The notes beneath the pieces were generated by a model. That model was not told the origin of the DNA, did not search any database, and saw nothing but the letters and a program-made list of their open reading frames with translations. Shown one piece after another: positions 36,940 through 48,341 of a stretch of DNA of 64,000 nucleotides (positions are counted from its first letter, which is position 1; every line of letters begins with the position of its first letter). The DNA lies in the NCBI GenBank assembly GCA_021234155.1, contig JAJEKV010000174.1, forward strand, positions 801,466 to 865,465, written 5' to 3'. The stretch is from Isoetes taiwanensis (taxonomy: Eukaryota > Streptophyta > Lycopodiopsida > Isoetales > Isoetaceae). A program made the position numbers and the translations under genes.

Positions 36940-37108
36940 AATTTGTTCCAGCTAGAAATTTCGTGAGAAATTTCGAGCTGACCTGGCCAGCCCCTCGCAG
37001 CTGACGCTGCTCGTGGCCTGCCAGCTCAGCTCAAAAGTTCACACGCCCGGCGAGGTGCTGGCCAGGTCAGCCCGAAATTTCATATGAAATTTCTAGCTGG
37101 AACAAATT
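36940..37108. repeat. 169-bp long hairpin, fold-back element
   Basis: About 55-60 bp at 36940-36998 (AATTTGTTCCAGCTAGAAAT ... GCTGACCTGGCCAGC) is repeated in inverse at 37048-37108. The arms differ at only a few positions and the loop is about 45 bp. It could be a small MITE or an miRNA-like hairpin source. Confidence 0.85.
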
Positions 37109-38022
37109 ACTCCTTCCTAATGTTGTTTTCCAGAACAAAATCCCAGTCGACGAATTAAACATGGAAGACAAAAGGGTTTGTGTCCGCCCGACGTCGCACA
37201 CATAGTTCTTCTGTCTTCATCATACAAGTGATATATCTATCATCTTCACCCGTAAGCATCATACTTCCTTTCAGCTTATAATCCTAACGAAAGAGTCAAT
37301 GCTCTGTGTATTCTTATCGTGTTTCTCTTTAGTTTCTAAGTTTGAGGGAGCTGAGTTCAATTTCCTTTTTTTCCTTCTATGTATGTAAAATTGCAGGTTA
37401 CTTGGCTTCTTAGGCACGATTTAGCCTATACTTATTGGGCCTAAAGCGCGCACTGCTCTTGGATTAAAGAAAACGCGACAAGAAAAAGCTGTATTTTCCG
37501 GTCATAAAAGTCAAATAAGAACAGTGTTTGTGAGTTAAATCAAACCGAAACGCAAGACCAGTGATTCAGGGCACATTTCTGAAAATAGTAAGATATCTAT
37601 ACGGCTTACTTATTTAATTGTATTATTATATTCTACATTCTCCTTTTTACATGTTTTATGTGTTTTCATTTCAGGATGCTGTTGGGGCAGAAGCTTTTCC
37701 AAAAGAATTTACTATTATGGAGAAACAATATGGTATGTGCTCTCCTCCAAATGTCGCATAAGAGTGCATTTTAACACTACGCATAAAATGCCATCACATT
37801 CAGTCTCTATTATAAACTTAAGATGGACTGTTATAGACAGACTGTTATTGAAGTGGTAGGTATGCTATGCTACGCCTCTTCTAAAACGGAGTTAGAATGA
37901 GATTCCCTAGTGCCACCTTTTCTGGATATATTTATACTGCAGGCTCTTGCAAGATAACCATACTAAGTAGGCGTAATAAGAATGTATTTCCAGAATGTAT
38001 CAGTTCTAAGATGTAGAAGCTT
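37109..38022. other. leader region of the kinase with a possible upstream exon
   Basis: A GCAG-type acceptor before 37677 and a GTATGT donor at about 37732 bound a short open piece (DAVGAEAFPKEFTIMEKQY). A second acceptor (CTGCAG before 37943) joins a stretch open to an in-frame TAG at 38014-38016, nine bases before the kinase ATG. These are probably 5' untranslated exons, or coding exons now cut off by the stop. Confidence 0.4.
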
Positions 38023-38895
38023 ATGTTTATGGATGCAGCCTATGCCGATGTTGATGAATTTATGTTTGCATCGATTAAGCCGAAGTTGCAAGAGGTTAAC
38101 TTTGAGGCTCTGAAGCTTGGAAGCGATATAGGAGAGGGAGCCAACGGAAAGGTGAAAGAAGCAGTGTACCGTAGTCGTAGAGTGGCAGTAAAGCGGATAT
38201 GGAAGGGGGCCATAGAAAGGGAGGCACTTAGGGCGCCTCCCCACCGTAATGTTCTGCGCAGTATTGGCTACGCAAGAGATCCAGATAATAAGGATTATGT
38301 GTGGCTAATCATGGAAATAATGGACATGGATCTCGAGAACTTGGCCCTAAGTTGGATCCACAACTCACACAAGGGCCCGGAAAATTTATTTGATTACTTA
38401 GACATAATGCATCAAGTTGCAGAGGGTATGAAGCACTTGCACAATAATGATGTTATTCACAGAGACCTCAAGCCTGCTAATGTGCTGGTGGATGAAAAAA
38501 CTGGGGTAGTCAAGATTTGTGATTTTGGCAACTCAATAGATGTTAGTGTTAATGAACATACTACTAAAATGGGTACACCGGGGTATTGGCCGCCTGAGAT
38601 GAATATCGAAGGAGACACTGGAAAATACAGTAAAAAGGTTGATGTGTATTCCTATGGAGTCATTTGGTTGCGATTACTTACAGGGCAAAAACCATCTGAT
38701 GGGATGAAGCAACTACGAACCAGAGATATTCTTCCCCGACACGTGGAATCGATTTTCAAATGCCTGGATGAGGAACGATTTCAACGTATCTTGAAATTGA
38801 TCAATAGTTGCCTGGATCAGGACCCAGACAATCGCCCAACTTTTGACTTAATTTGTGAAGACCTCCACTCGATTAAGGCGGGCACAATGTTGTGA
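38023..38895 (+). CDS. TKL-like serine/threonine protein kinase
   Basis: An uninterrupted 290-aa frame made almost entirely of a kinase domain. Visible landmarks: glycine loop GEGANGKV (37-44), ATP-anchoring Lys57 in AVKR, catalytic loop HRDLKPAN (146-153), DFG (167-169), activation-segment end GYWPPE (187-192, replacing the usual APE), a DVYSYGV segment (207-213, the D-W-S-x-G region) and the RPT motif (271-273). All catalytic residues are present, so it should phosphorylate proteins in the cytosol; it has no signal peptide or membrane segment. The layout is that of plant TKL/Raf-like or LRR-less cytoplasmic kinases, but I cannot assign a subfamily. It is much shorter than most TKL kinases. 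An in-frame stop nine bases upstream sets the start. No introns interrupt the domain, which raises the possibility of a retrocopy. Confidence 0.85.
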   Translation: MFMDAAYADVDEFMFASIKPKLQEVNFEALKLGSDIGEGANGKVKEAVYRSRRVAVKRIWKGAIEREALRAPPHRNVLRSIGYARDPDNKDYVWLIMEIMDMDLENLALSWIHNSHKGPENLFDYLDIMHQVAEGMKHLHNNDVIHRDLKPANVLVDEKTGVVKICDFGNSIDVSVNEHTTKMGTPGYWPPEMNIEGDTGKYSKKVDVYSYGVIWLRLLTGQKPSDGMKQLRTRDILPRHVESIFKCLDEERFQRILKLINSCLDQDPDNRPTFDLICEDLHSIKAGTML

Positions 38896-39802
38896 GTTTT
38901 CGATGACATCGACATAACTTAGATGCAATCATATAAAGGATGAAATTCTTTTTAGCTGCAAAGGGTCATCATTGACGAAGACAATCTCGTGTAGAAGTAA
39001 GCCAACAATCCTTCTCTTTGCATACTGCCATGTGCGCAGCGCGCCTTCGAAATGGTGCACAACATAATGGCTTCCATTATGATGAAGAACTAGATAATCT
39101 TCTGACCACCTTGGCAAAGGATGGGATATCAAGTGATAATATATATGTTCTGAAATGGCTTCAGGTTCTAGGGATATGCCCCTTAAAACTATAACATGTA
39201 ATTTGAAAGTTTCACTGTGTAGAAAACTTCCTTGGAGTGCTAATAAGTTTTACTAGTTGCACGTTCTAAAATTATGTAGAATTTTTAATTTCCTAAATAT
39301 GCAAGCTGATTACTTTTAGAGATTAAAAATGTGAGTTGCCGCAAATATTGGATGTGGAGCTTCATATTTGTATAGGCTGATGAGGATTCTTCTTCGGCAA
39401 GTTCCTGCATAATCTTAAGAGATCACTCTTGACTCTGCTCTTCATATTGGAGCAGGGGGTGTTTGATAATGCCTAACAGAGCTTAAATCATCTTCAAATG
39501 TCCCATTCATAAGTCCCTTGAGGTATGGATATTTTATAATTCTTTGGGGACGCATCATTGAGGAACATTTTTTATAGGACATTCTAGTAGTGATTCTACA
39601 AGTCCAGCATACCTCTTGATTATGCAATTTCTGGCTGGCTGCAGAACATAAAGGAAGGCATTAACTATCTGGGTTCGGGATCTCCTGCAAGATAGCCCTC
39701 TATAAGGACCCTTGGATCAAGCAGGAGAATCTTGGCTGAGTGTCACGCGGGATTTTACAAGAGAACAGAAAGAAAAGATAGAAATGAATCAACACACAAC
39801 AA
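38896..39802. other. kinase 3' flank, no further gene
   Basis: AT-rich; short minus-strand frames (38929-39132, 39442-39627) are not recognisable. Confidence 0.4.
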
Positions 39803-39912
39803 TAGAATAGAATAGAATAGAATATGATTTTATCGTCCACGGAGACCAAAAAGACTTGAACACAAGATCTCTTAATTGCTAATCTAATGAACTAGCCATG
39901 AAACCGAACAAT
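39803..39912 (-). mobile_element. tRNA-derived SINE
   Basis: On the minus strand a tRNA-like head (A-box-like ATGGCTAGTTCATTAGATT, B box GTGTTCAAGTC about 25 bases later) is followed by TTGGTCTCCGTGGACGATAA and then a pentanucleotide tail (ATTCT)n. Box order and spacing and a simple-repeat 3' tail are the hallmarks of Pol III SINEs. The tail sequence is shared with the fragment at 31239-31296. Confidence 0.7.
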
Positions 39913-40346
39913 GAAGTGAAGTCAGACATTCTTGATATCAATGTGCATACATAAGCTCTCAGAAATCAAGAGGAAAAACAAGAGATAAGGACTAATGCTC
40001 ATCTAAGGAAATGAGTACTATCTCTACTCATACATATAGTACAATGGCCTTGGGCCCAAAATAGGTGTGTGGCAGATCTTGTTACCAGCTTCTGGATCAG
40101 AGCCTGATTTTCAGGGAATCTGGCAGTGCCTTCTTAATGTGCCTGGAATCTCGCTGACTCTGGTGTATTTCCGCCAGGGCCGTCATTTATCCGTTCTGGG
40201 TCTCTTCTTGGACCCTAGCGTGGTCTTCTGTGTGGTCTTCGGCGGGGGCTTGGGTCTATTACCCGATGCATGGCCTGGTGCCTTATTCCTGCCCTGGTCC
40301 GTGGTCTTCAGGAATAGTCCTGTACCTGGACATACAGGACTAACAC
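39913..40346. other. no supported gene
   Basis: GC-richer stretch at 40060-40340 with a 100-codon plus-strand frame of unknown nature, ending at the start of repeat copy B. Confidence 0.3.
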
Positions 40347-41260
40347 TGTGTGCTAGAAATTGGCCTTGATAGAACTCCTATGTGCTTGCCAGAGTAGAGC
40401 CTTTGAACCATCCGGCCAGTCTGTATCTTGGCCGCCATCCGCTCTATCGTAGTTCTTTATTTTGTGTGTTTTTATGCAATAGAGATACCATGGTCCGGTA
40501 TCCCCATGCATCTATATATATAATTAGAGTCTAAGGTTCGATCCATCAGTAGAATAATCAGTGTCTAAGGGTTCTAACCTTCATAGAACATTTACCAATA
40601 CGTTCTAAGCTAGCGAGACCTCCCTTAATTTCCTTGGTATGTATGCGTGGAATTAGGCTCTCTACATACAAAGTTAGAGCAATAGACTTTATCGAATTCT
40701 TGTTTAGGTAGAATGATTGTGAGTTGGGGCTATAGCGTCCCTTTTGCACTTGAGCTATATTCTTATTATTAAGCTATTTTAGTGAACATTTATGAATGTG
40801 GGGCATGAATGTTGTATTATATTATATGTTGCTAGAGATTATTATATGTTACTATGGATATTGTAGGGACTATTTTGTAAAGGTTCTTAGTGACATCTTG
40901 CATTGAACGACCCATCTTCGGAGGGGTGGGGCGGCCATGTAACTCCGCATCTGTGGCCGGAGGGCTAGACGGATGAGGCCAAGGGGAGAGCCCCCTTGTA
41001 TTAAGGCTTGTAACGTACAGTGGAATATGTCTCCTTCGGGTTGTGACCCAAGGGAGAGATCCTAGGCATGTAGTTGTGCATTTAGCCTAAGATTGTTTGA
41101 GATTAAACATCTAACCTCTCGCAGGAAAATGGAGCGAGGTAAGTTTCTATTGTCGTGTATTGAACATAGATGGATATTTCATGATTAGTATGGTTGTTGG
41201 TTCCCTATCCCATTCCCCACTTAGTCCATGTGGACTAACCCCTTCTTGCTTGTTGTATGT
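40347..41260 (+). repeat. dispersed repeat copy B, uninterrupted
   Basis: A 914-bp close copy of the repeat at 21310-25254 without the Helitron. It supplies the intact target site (CATCTATATATATAATTAG near 40509-40527). Confidence 0.85.
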
Positions 41261-41576
41261 CTGGGTAAAAGTATGCTGGTGGGTATCAAAAGCATGCGTC
41301 CGGACGCATGCTTAATTTGGCCCGCTTAAAGCACCCCTGCTTTTGCTTAATTTGGGTGCTGGTGGGTGTAAATGCCCGTCATTTTTTTTGACGCCCTTCA
41401 TGTACTCACACGTCCACCTCACCAATGAACCATTAGGAAAATGATTGTGGGATTTTGGCCGGATTTTCGCTAGTGGTGGTAGCACGTGTAAAATTCGACG
41501 AGCCCGAACTTCCCGATCTCATGCCCTTGCGCAAATTCTCCCTCCAATTCACTTATTCTCCCTCTCTCAGAATTTC
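41261..41576. other. upstream region of interrupted gene
   Basis: Contains an inverted word (GCATGCGTCCGGACGCATGC, 41291-41310, a perfect 20-bp palindrome) and a duplicated GCTTAATTTGG. No gene. Confidence 0.4.
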
Positions 41577-43918
41577 ATGGCCCCTAAGGCAATCACACGT
41601 TTAGCATTGGATTTTCTACCGATGAATTCCAATACAAAGGTTCCGAGATTTGTTGGATGTCAATGCAACACAGAAATATCGCGTGAAGATCCAGGTTTCT
41701 CCGCAATTTACAAGAAATTGGATGCAAGAGAGAAAGAGAGAATACTGATTACGGAATAAGATGAGAAAAGCAGCGTTGAAGCGGGAAGGTCCGAGCATGA
41801 GACGAAAGGCAAAAGAAATAAGCTTGTAGTTGATTACTTCAACAAGCTCACCAAAAAGCATTCACCCGAACTCAAGGCCGATGTGATGAAGAGGGTGGTT
41901 CATCACCACGAAAATGGAAATTCTAACACGGAATTTTGCCAAATCCAAAGGAGTGCAAGGTAGGGGGTCTTTGCTCAACAACTTGAAATGACAATGGCAG
42001 CCACAAAGAGGCAAAGGAACCATGATATTTGGAGAGCCGTAACCCGACACCGGGTGATGGCTTCTTCCACAAAATCGGATGCAATTCCACTATGGCGGCT
42101 GTTAGGTACATCTAATTCTTGCTTTCATGCCCGTGCTTCTTTATGCTTTTAAGTGCTTGTATCTATTTGAAAGTGATGCCGGGTTGGGATATGTTCATTG
42201 ATTAATGTGCAATATTTCTTATGATAGGTTGCATGAGGTCAACAATTGCAACTGCATGTAAAGAAAGTATCAGAAAGGGAAACCTGCTATTGTATATACC
42301 AAATAGGGTAGCCCTGAATACATTAAGGTCAGCGAAAACTGGATTTCATGGTGAAGAGTGCAAATGCCGTTTAGGTCTGTGGACTCGTGAGAAGTGGCGG
42401 CCGACATATGTTTATGACTCAACCAACGAGCTCTGGAGGGCTGTGGTTTGCAACAAGAGCGAGGGTGAAGAAAGGTATAAACATGACTGCTTGATGTAGA
42501 AATGTCAGAAGTGTGGCATAAAAAGTCTTCCTATATGTCCAAGAGAAAGAGAGAATCATGAGTTCTTGCTTGAATGGAAAACGTTTGAAAAGGTAATACT
42601 CTCTTTATTGCATGCTGAAACATGCTGCTATATGCTGTCATCCGCTGAATACTGCTTTTGTGCTTTCAAATTGCGCTAATCTTCTGTTTTATGCTACAGA
42701 CCTTTGTGGAGACAGAAGAAGCTAGTGGAGTTGCAGACTGCGTTACCAAGGAAGTGCCAGGTGGCAGCAGAAAGAAAAGATCCAATGCCACCAAGAAGAG
42801 AAACAAAAGTAAGAAATCCAAGGTAGTGGTGGGACACAGCCTGAAGCTGCAGCACAAGCCGAGAAGAAGGAAAACAAAAGTAAGAAATCCAAGGTAGCTG
42901 GTGGGACACGATCACGAGCTGGCAAAACACAAGACGAGACCTCAAATGGCAAGGGAAAAAAAAAAGAAAGAACCAAAGCCAGTGAATTCGCAACTCGTTG
43001 GAATGAAGGTACCAACAACGGGGACATCAAAGGTATTATGCTTTCATCTGCCGTATTCTGTTGAGTAATGCTGCCTGTAAACTGTTGTACTGTGCTGAAT
43101 AGTGCTTTCATCTGCTTTAAGTGGTGTCTGTGAATTGCTGTAATGTGATGAGTAGTGCTATATTATGCTGCCTGTGAGCTGCAATACTTGTTGTCTCCTT
43201 TGCGGGGTACAGGTAATTGGAAAGGATGATGTTGATAGGACAGAATCTATTTGGATCTGTAACAAAGTTTAAAATGAAACGCACTTATTTGTGCGGAAAC
43301 GCGACTTCAAAAGGAATCTTTGAAAGATTCCCTAAAATTCCCCTTAAAAAGTCCATTTTAAGATTTTTTGTGACAGGTGTGACAATTTAAGTAATTTAGG
43401 TACCATTTTGAGGGGTTGATTGAACATAACTTTTAGCGTAAAAATTTTTTAAATAGCAATTTTCATCCTCCTAAACTAGAACAAAAAATAGTTACTTTTA
43501 TAAAGTGTAGCAAAAAAGGGCAATAAAAAAATAGCAAGGGTAGTAGAGTGACAAAGAAGTGATATATTCAAGGTTGTGAAAATTGTACAAAATTATGAAC
43601 AAAATTGTCAAAAATATAGGATATTTTGACTGGACAATCATCATCACACACTTTACGTTTCTTTACATGTTCGAGTCATCGGACAAACTTACATTTTTCA
43701 GCAAGATCGGGATGCATCTCATCCTCGACTCATTTATTCCACGATCACTCGAGCCTTCATCCTCGGCTTCACTCTCAAAGCTTGGATGTACTCGAGCGAT
43801 CTTCTTCCTCCTTGTCTACAAGTGAGTCTTCATCATCATCTTTTTGGCCACCTTTTTGGCTTGTTTGTCTAATCCACATGCTGACCTTATTAAAGTTTGA
43901 GTGACCATACGTAACTTA

Positions 43919-46432
43919 TTAGCGGCGGTCGAGAACAAAGTCATATGCAAGAACCTTCACCCGGATAGATCTATGGCGGCAATACTTGCTTTGGACTTTG
44001 CTCTCTTTTCCCACTCCTGTTTTACCATCTCCAAAGTATAACTCCCTTTGAAAGCATTGGCGTTCGTTCTCATCCGATTGCACTTTTAATTGAGTGGGAA
44101 TTCCATCCTCTCTTGTTACCTCCGGTACTTTAGCTAGCGAGCGGCTTCCCGGACTCATCATTATCACTGGGACAGCTATGAGCATTCCTTTTGAATCTCG
44201 GAGACTGAACCGAGATACTTTCGAACAACTTGTTGTGATGTCGTCTAGGCCGGTGTACATGACTGTCATCTTCATGAGCTAGCCAATATCTCTACATGTT
44301 CTCTTGATTCTCAACTTGCACGGGGAGGGTTTGCCTAGATGGCCATTGAATGTAAGCCCCGTCTTCGACCTTGTAATGAAGCTTGCAACATGTCACGTTG
44401 CGAGAGAAAAAATTGAGGCCACCATAAAGCATCGCCTCCCCAAAGTGGTTAGAGCGGGGTGAATACTTGTCTCAATACAATCAATGATTTATTTGAGTCA
44501 AATGCTCTTCCCTCCTTTTACTCTTTGTGATTTCTTTCAAGCTTTTTTAGAGGCATTTGCTCTGCAGAAGAGCATGGAACTAGTATTGGGGATGTTGCGA
44601 ATGAATTGAATACTGCTTTGGCCGCCTTTGCAAGGATGTGGCATATTTCTTTCTTGTAAGATGGCCTTGCCATCTACCGATGAAATTTTGAGTCGATCTT
44701 TGGAATGTAATGTTTCTCAAGGGCTCAATAGCACGGTGACCTAGTTGATCTCTTGAAAAATCCATTCCTTGAAATCATAAGTTTCTTCCAATAACTTCGA
44801 TGTGCGGGCCGAGGATTGTAGGAATCTTGGATGACCTCAATCATGGCTGGCAGGCTTAGAGCTTTTTTTCGAGCAAGACGTTTAGAGAACCTACTGAACA
44901 TCTGATCAATTTGGTCGTGTGTATGACCAACAAGCAGGAAACCAATCTTCACCTTCTTGAAGATTTGTTTCTCTACTAGCATAGCACAGTAAGCAAACAA
45001 CGCCTGATTCTTATTTTCCCTTGTCGTGTTATCTAGCTGAAGATACAGAACCGGTGGTATATGTTCTAGATTGGAAAGAAGCTTATTCAATATTGTGATA
45101 GTGAGATTTGGATCAGCATGAATGTTTGGATAATTCAAAAATGCCTTGCAAGATAGTTTTCCATTAAATACCATAGCACCAACAACATGCAGATGTATGA
45201 AATCTTCTTCAGCAGCATCCTTAGGCACATTGACAAAATGTGGTAGGGTGGTCTTCTTCTGGTCCATTCCATCAATAACAACTGATATGTAGTTGAGTGG
45301 TTGTTCCAGTGCTTTCTTCCTATGTTTTGTCAATTTTCTCCTTTCCAAAGATTGTTGTTCTCTTGTTTGGTTTCTCCTTCAATGCATCCACAAAGGAAAA
45401 CATGTTTAGGAAAGAACCTACTTTTTAAGTAGAACTAGGCAAGAACACGTCCCGGGAAGCTTACTTTTTAGTGTGAAGTGTCCTTGCATTTTGTCTCGAG
45501 CTTTTAATTCGGAGCATGTAGCACAAACAGAGACATCCTATGCTTTCTAGGAATGGCCACACGAGAAAACTCTTTTTTCCGATAATGCAAAAGTAAAGTA
45601 AGAGGACAAAGCGTTTCTCCAGCCTCAACACACATCTCCTTATAATTATCATTGGAGACTTCTTGTTTCGTGAAATTGTCACCAAGTGGTACATAGGGCT
45701 GTTAGGGAGTTTCTCACAAGACTCCTTAAAGAAACCTTCCATCCGAAACACATTGAAGAGCATGAATTCTGGTTATGCCTCCCGAATGGCAAAGTAGTCA
45801 TTGATGCCCGGATTCTTGTCGCCTTTTCTTCAGGCGGTCAAGTCGCCCTTTGCCTAAAGCATGAATCAATTTGAAGGCCGTTTGACGGGCGATTGTGGCC
45901 ACCCGGTGTAAGTAAACTTCTCACCATCATCCGCCTAATATTGAAGGCTAAGTAGCCCCTTTGGTCTAGCGAGTCATTGAAGCGTAACTATCCGCGAAGC
46001 AACCTCAATTCCTTTAGTCAATCTTAAGCAAACAACGTTGAGAACAACAATTGCTTTGTATGTGTTGCCGCTTAAAGTGAGCCTCGTCCCCATGAGTTTC
46101 TTTCTTCTAACGGTTGTACATGTCGTCTTGTGTAAGTTACTTTTAAGATTTTTACTTGCGAGGGCTTTGAATTCGAACATGGAGTCTTGTGGCTTTGGTA
46201 GGTCCTCGCCCGAGACATCAACATGAGGTGTTTCTTCGTCACGAGAGATCAACATGAGGTGTACTTGTAGATCTTTGAGAGGTTTAATGTGGGCAAGGCA
46301 CGGGGGAGGTGCTTTCCCTCTCTGCAGGAAAAAGTGTCCGAGGCTGGTGGCGTGAGTTGACCGGCTCACGAAGTGTCGTGAGAACACGGGGGAGTTGCGT
46401 GTGTTGTTGCGCCCCACTTGTTGTAGTACCAT
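43919..46432 (-). pseudogene. DUF7869-like transposase-type gene, decayed
   Basis: The best preserved piece is 45348-44725 (207 codons). It has VVIDGMDQ (Asp26, Asp29), LQLDNTTRENKN (Asp106, Arg110-Glu111-Asn112) and GHTHDQIDQMFSRFSKRL (His142, His144, Asp145, Asp148). This order of acidic and His residues suggests an RNase-H-like nuclease fold and resembles the family I know as DUF7869. Upstream, in shifted frames, IPRKHRMSL-like and N-terminal text is readable to about 45760, and 46432-45974 may encode the N terminus. Downstream, DFKEWIFQEIN and the open frame 44275-43919 look like its C terminus. Several frameshifts and stops separate the parts. As the only nuclease-like gene in the element it is the best candidate transposase. 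Function is inference. Confidence 0.6.
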
Positions 46433-46791
46433 TTAGCGAAATGGATGGAGTTGGTGTGATTTGCCTCCGTGGAGGGGAGCCCACCTGTGGACTATGGGCG
46501 GCGTACTAAAATGAAGTGGAGAAGGTAGTCGACCCTCTAGCCCGAGGGGTGAAACGCATTGGTGGGGGCGGGAGGGGCGTTCGGGAGCAGGTGTGGTGGA
46601 GTAAATTGAACTGGTGGTGGAAGCGAGAGGTGGTCTTCTTTGGAGTAAACTCCAACAGAGCTGGGGTTGGAATGTCGGATGTAGAATATTAGTGGCTACT
46701 TCGGTGTGCGTTGAGGAGGTGTGAAAGCCATTGCGGGAGGAAGCTTCGGCGAAGTTGAGAGTTGGAGGGTTCTTTTCTCTCGTGCCATACT

Positions 46792-46935
46792 GGTATAAAT
46801 TTATACTGAAGTTGGTATAAATTTATCTGAGGAAAAGAAAAACTTTAAAGCGGTGACCTGTATAAATTTATCTGAGGTGGTATACATTTCCTCTGAGGAG
46901 GAGACAACATAGAGCAGAGCGGTATAAATTTATAA
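46792..46935. repeat. palindrome cluster 1, between divergent genes
   Basis: About five copies of GGTATAAATTTATAC and decayed variants at roughly 46792, 46814, 46861, 46879 and 46921. They lie between the start of the minus-strand gene and the ATG at 46969, a natural place for a shared promoter or operator. Confidence 0.8.
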
Positions 46936-47194
46936 ATAAAACCACCAGACATTTGTATTGAAAACTTTATGGAGGGCTTATATGAGCGGCTTAGCGAGGT
47001 ATTTAAGCGGCCCGACCACCCTATTTTCTATATCTACGGCTTCGGTCGAAGCCATCGGCGGTCGGCTTATATACCCCCCTTATTTGCTCTCGGGAACGCC
47101 TATCTGGCGTCTATCTTTGTCATGGCCACGTAAGTCTACTATCTGCATCGTTCTAGTTTCTCTTTTGTTTTAATCGCCAGAGTGTAAGCCCGCG

Positions 47195-47700
47195 GTATAA
47201 ATTTATCGAGCAGGAATTGTTCGTGATGGGTATAATTTATGCCGTTCGAAAATTCGATTATAAATTTACCGGATTCGAAACACTGTCGTTATAAATTTAT
47301 CTTTTGGTGATAAATTTATTTCGGCGCGTATAAATTTATACCGTTCGAGAACTACGTTATAAATTTATACCGCTTCGGTTCGCGGTATAAATTATACCGA
47401 TGGGTTGCGGAACGGTATAAATTTATACCGCTCGAGCACCTGCGGTATAAATTTATACCGACTGTGTTCTGGATCGGTATAAATTTATACTCGCAGCACC
47501 CGGTATAAATTTACTCTGGGCTCGAATCTGGCGGTATAAATTTATACCGCTCGAGCACCTGCGGATAAATTTATACCGACTGTGTTCTGGAACGGTATAA
47601 ATTTATACCGCTCGAGCACCTGCGGTATAAATTTATACCGGATCGGTGAAGCTAGTTCGGTATAAATTTATCCGCTCCGCTCGGCAGATAAATTTATGCC
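47195..47700. repeat. palindrome cluster 2, 18 copies, intron 1
   Basis: Eighteen copies of TATAAATTTATA-type palindromes, many as full GGTATAAATTTATACC, sit in the intron that follows the donor at 47130. A higher-order unit of about 117 bp holding two palindromes (CGCTCGAGCACCTGCGG spacer, then ACTGTGTTCTGGA spacer) is seen at 47413-47530 and 47530-47650. Spacers are short (13-25 bp), GC-rich and poorly conserved elsewhere. Confidence 0.9.
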
Positions 47701-48329
47701 CGATTTGAACCATTTTGGAATCTTGGTGTCTAGTGCTTAAAGAAGTGTCGCAAACCTTAAAATTTCAGTAATATTCTTGCGTTTTAAGCTTAAATAACAC
47801 AAATAAAGTGATAATTTAGTGTAGATTTTATGCTCTTTTCGCCTCTATTTTTACTGTTTTTATGGTACAAAAGGTCGAAAAAGGTTCTACGTTTCTTGCA
47901 TAAAATGGCCTTTACGCTTTTTCCAGCCCCAAGATGGGGTTTTAAACAAGGCCAATCATCAAAGGCTTCACCAATAGAGCCTGAACATCTCTGGCCGAAG
48001 ACCGGGCGTGGGTACGATCCCAATACTGGGTAAAGAGAGAGCAAACCCAGAAAAGCGTACCTTTACTTGTGTCATCATTCAGGGAAGGGCAAGTACAAGA
48101 TCGACGATTATTACCCCGCGGTGAGAAATTGTCAACCTTATTGCTACAGAGGTCGATGATGAAATCTTAATGAAGTGCATGCATGACAAGGGGGGAAGTC
48201 TTCTACGTTCTTGAAAGTAAAATGCTTCGAATAAGCATGTGCAAACCAAAAAGATGTGCATGAGTACGTGGTGACAATTACAAGAGTGGCCATGTAAGTA
48301 TTGTTTAGTGTCTTTACATTATAAATTTA

Positions 48330-48341
48330 TACCGTCATCTT
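48330..48341. repeat. single palindrome in short intron
   Basis: ATTATAAATTTATACC lies in the small intron between the GTAAGT at 48294 and the ACAG at about 48364. Confidence 0.8.

Noticed and set aside
21310-41260. The two 0.9-kb repeats as LTRs of one 20-kb retrotransposon
   Set aside because: There is no target duplication, no primer binding site after the left copy, no purine tract before the right copy and no retroelement genes between them.
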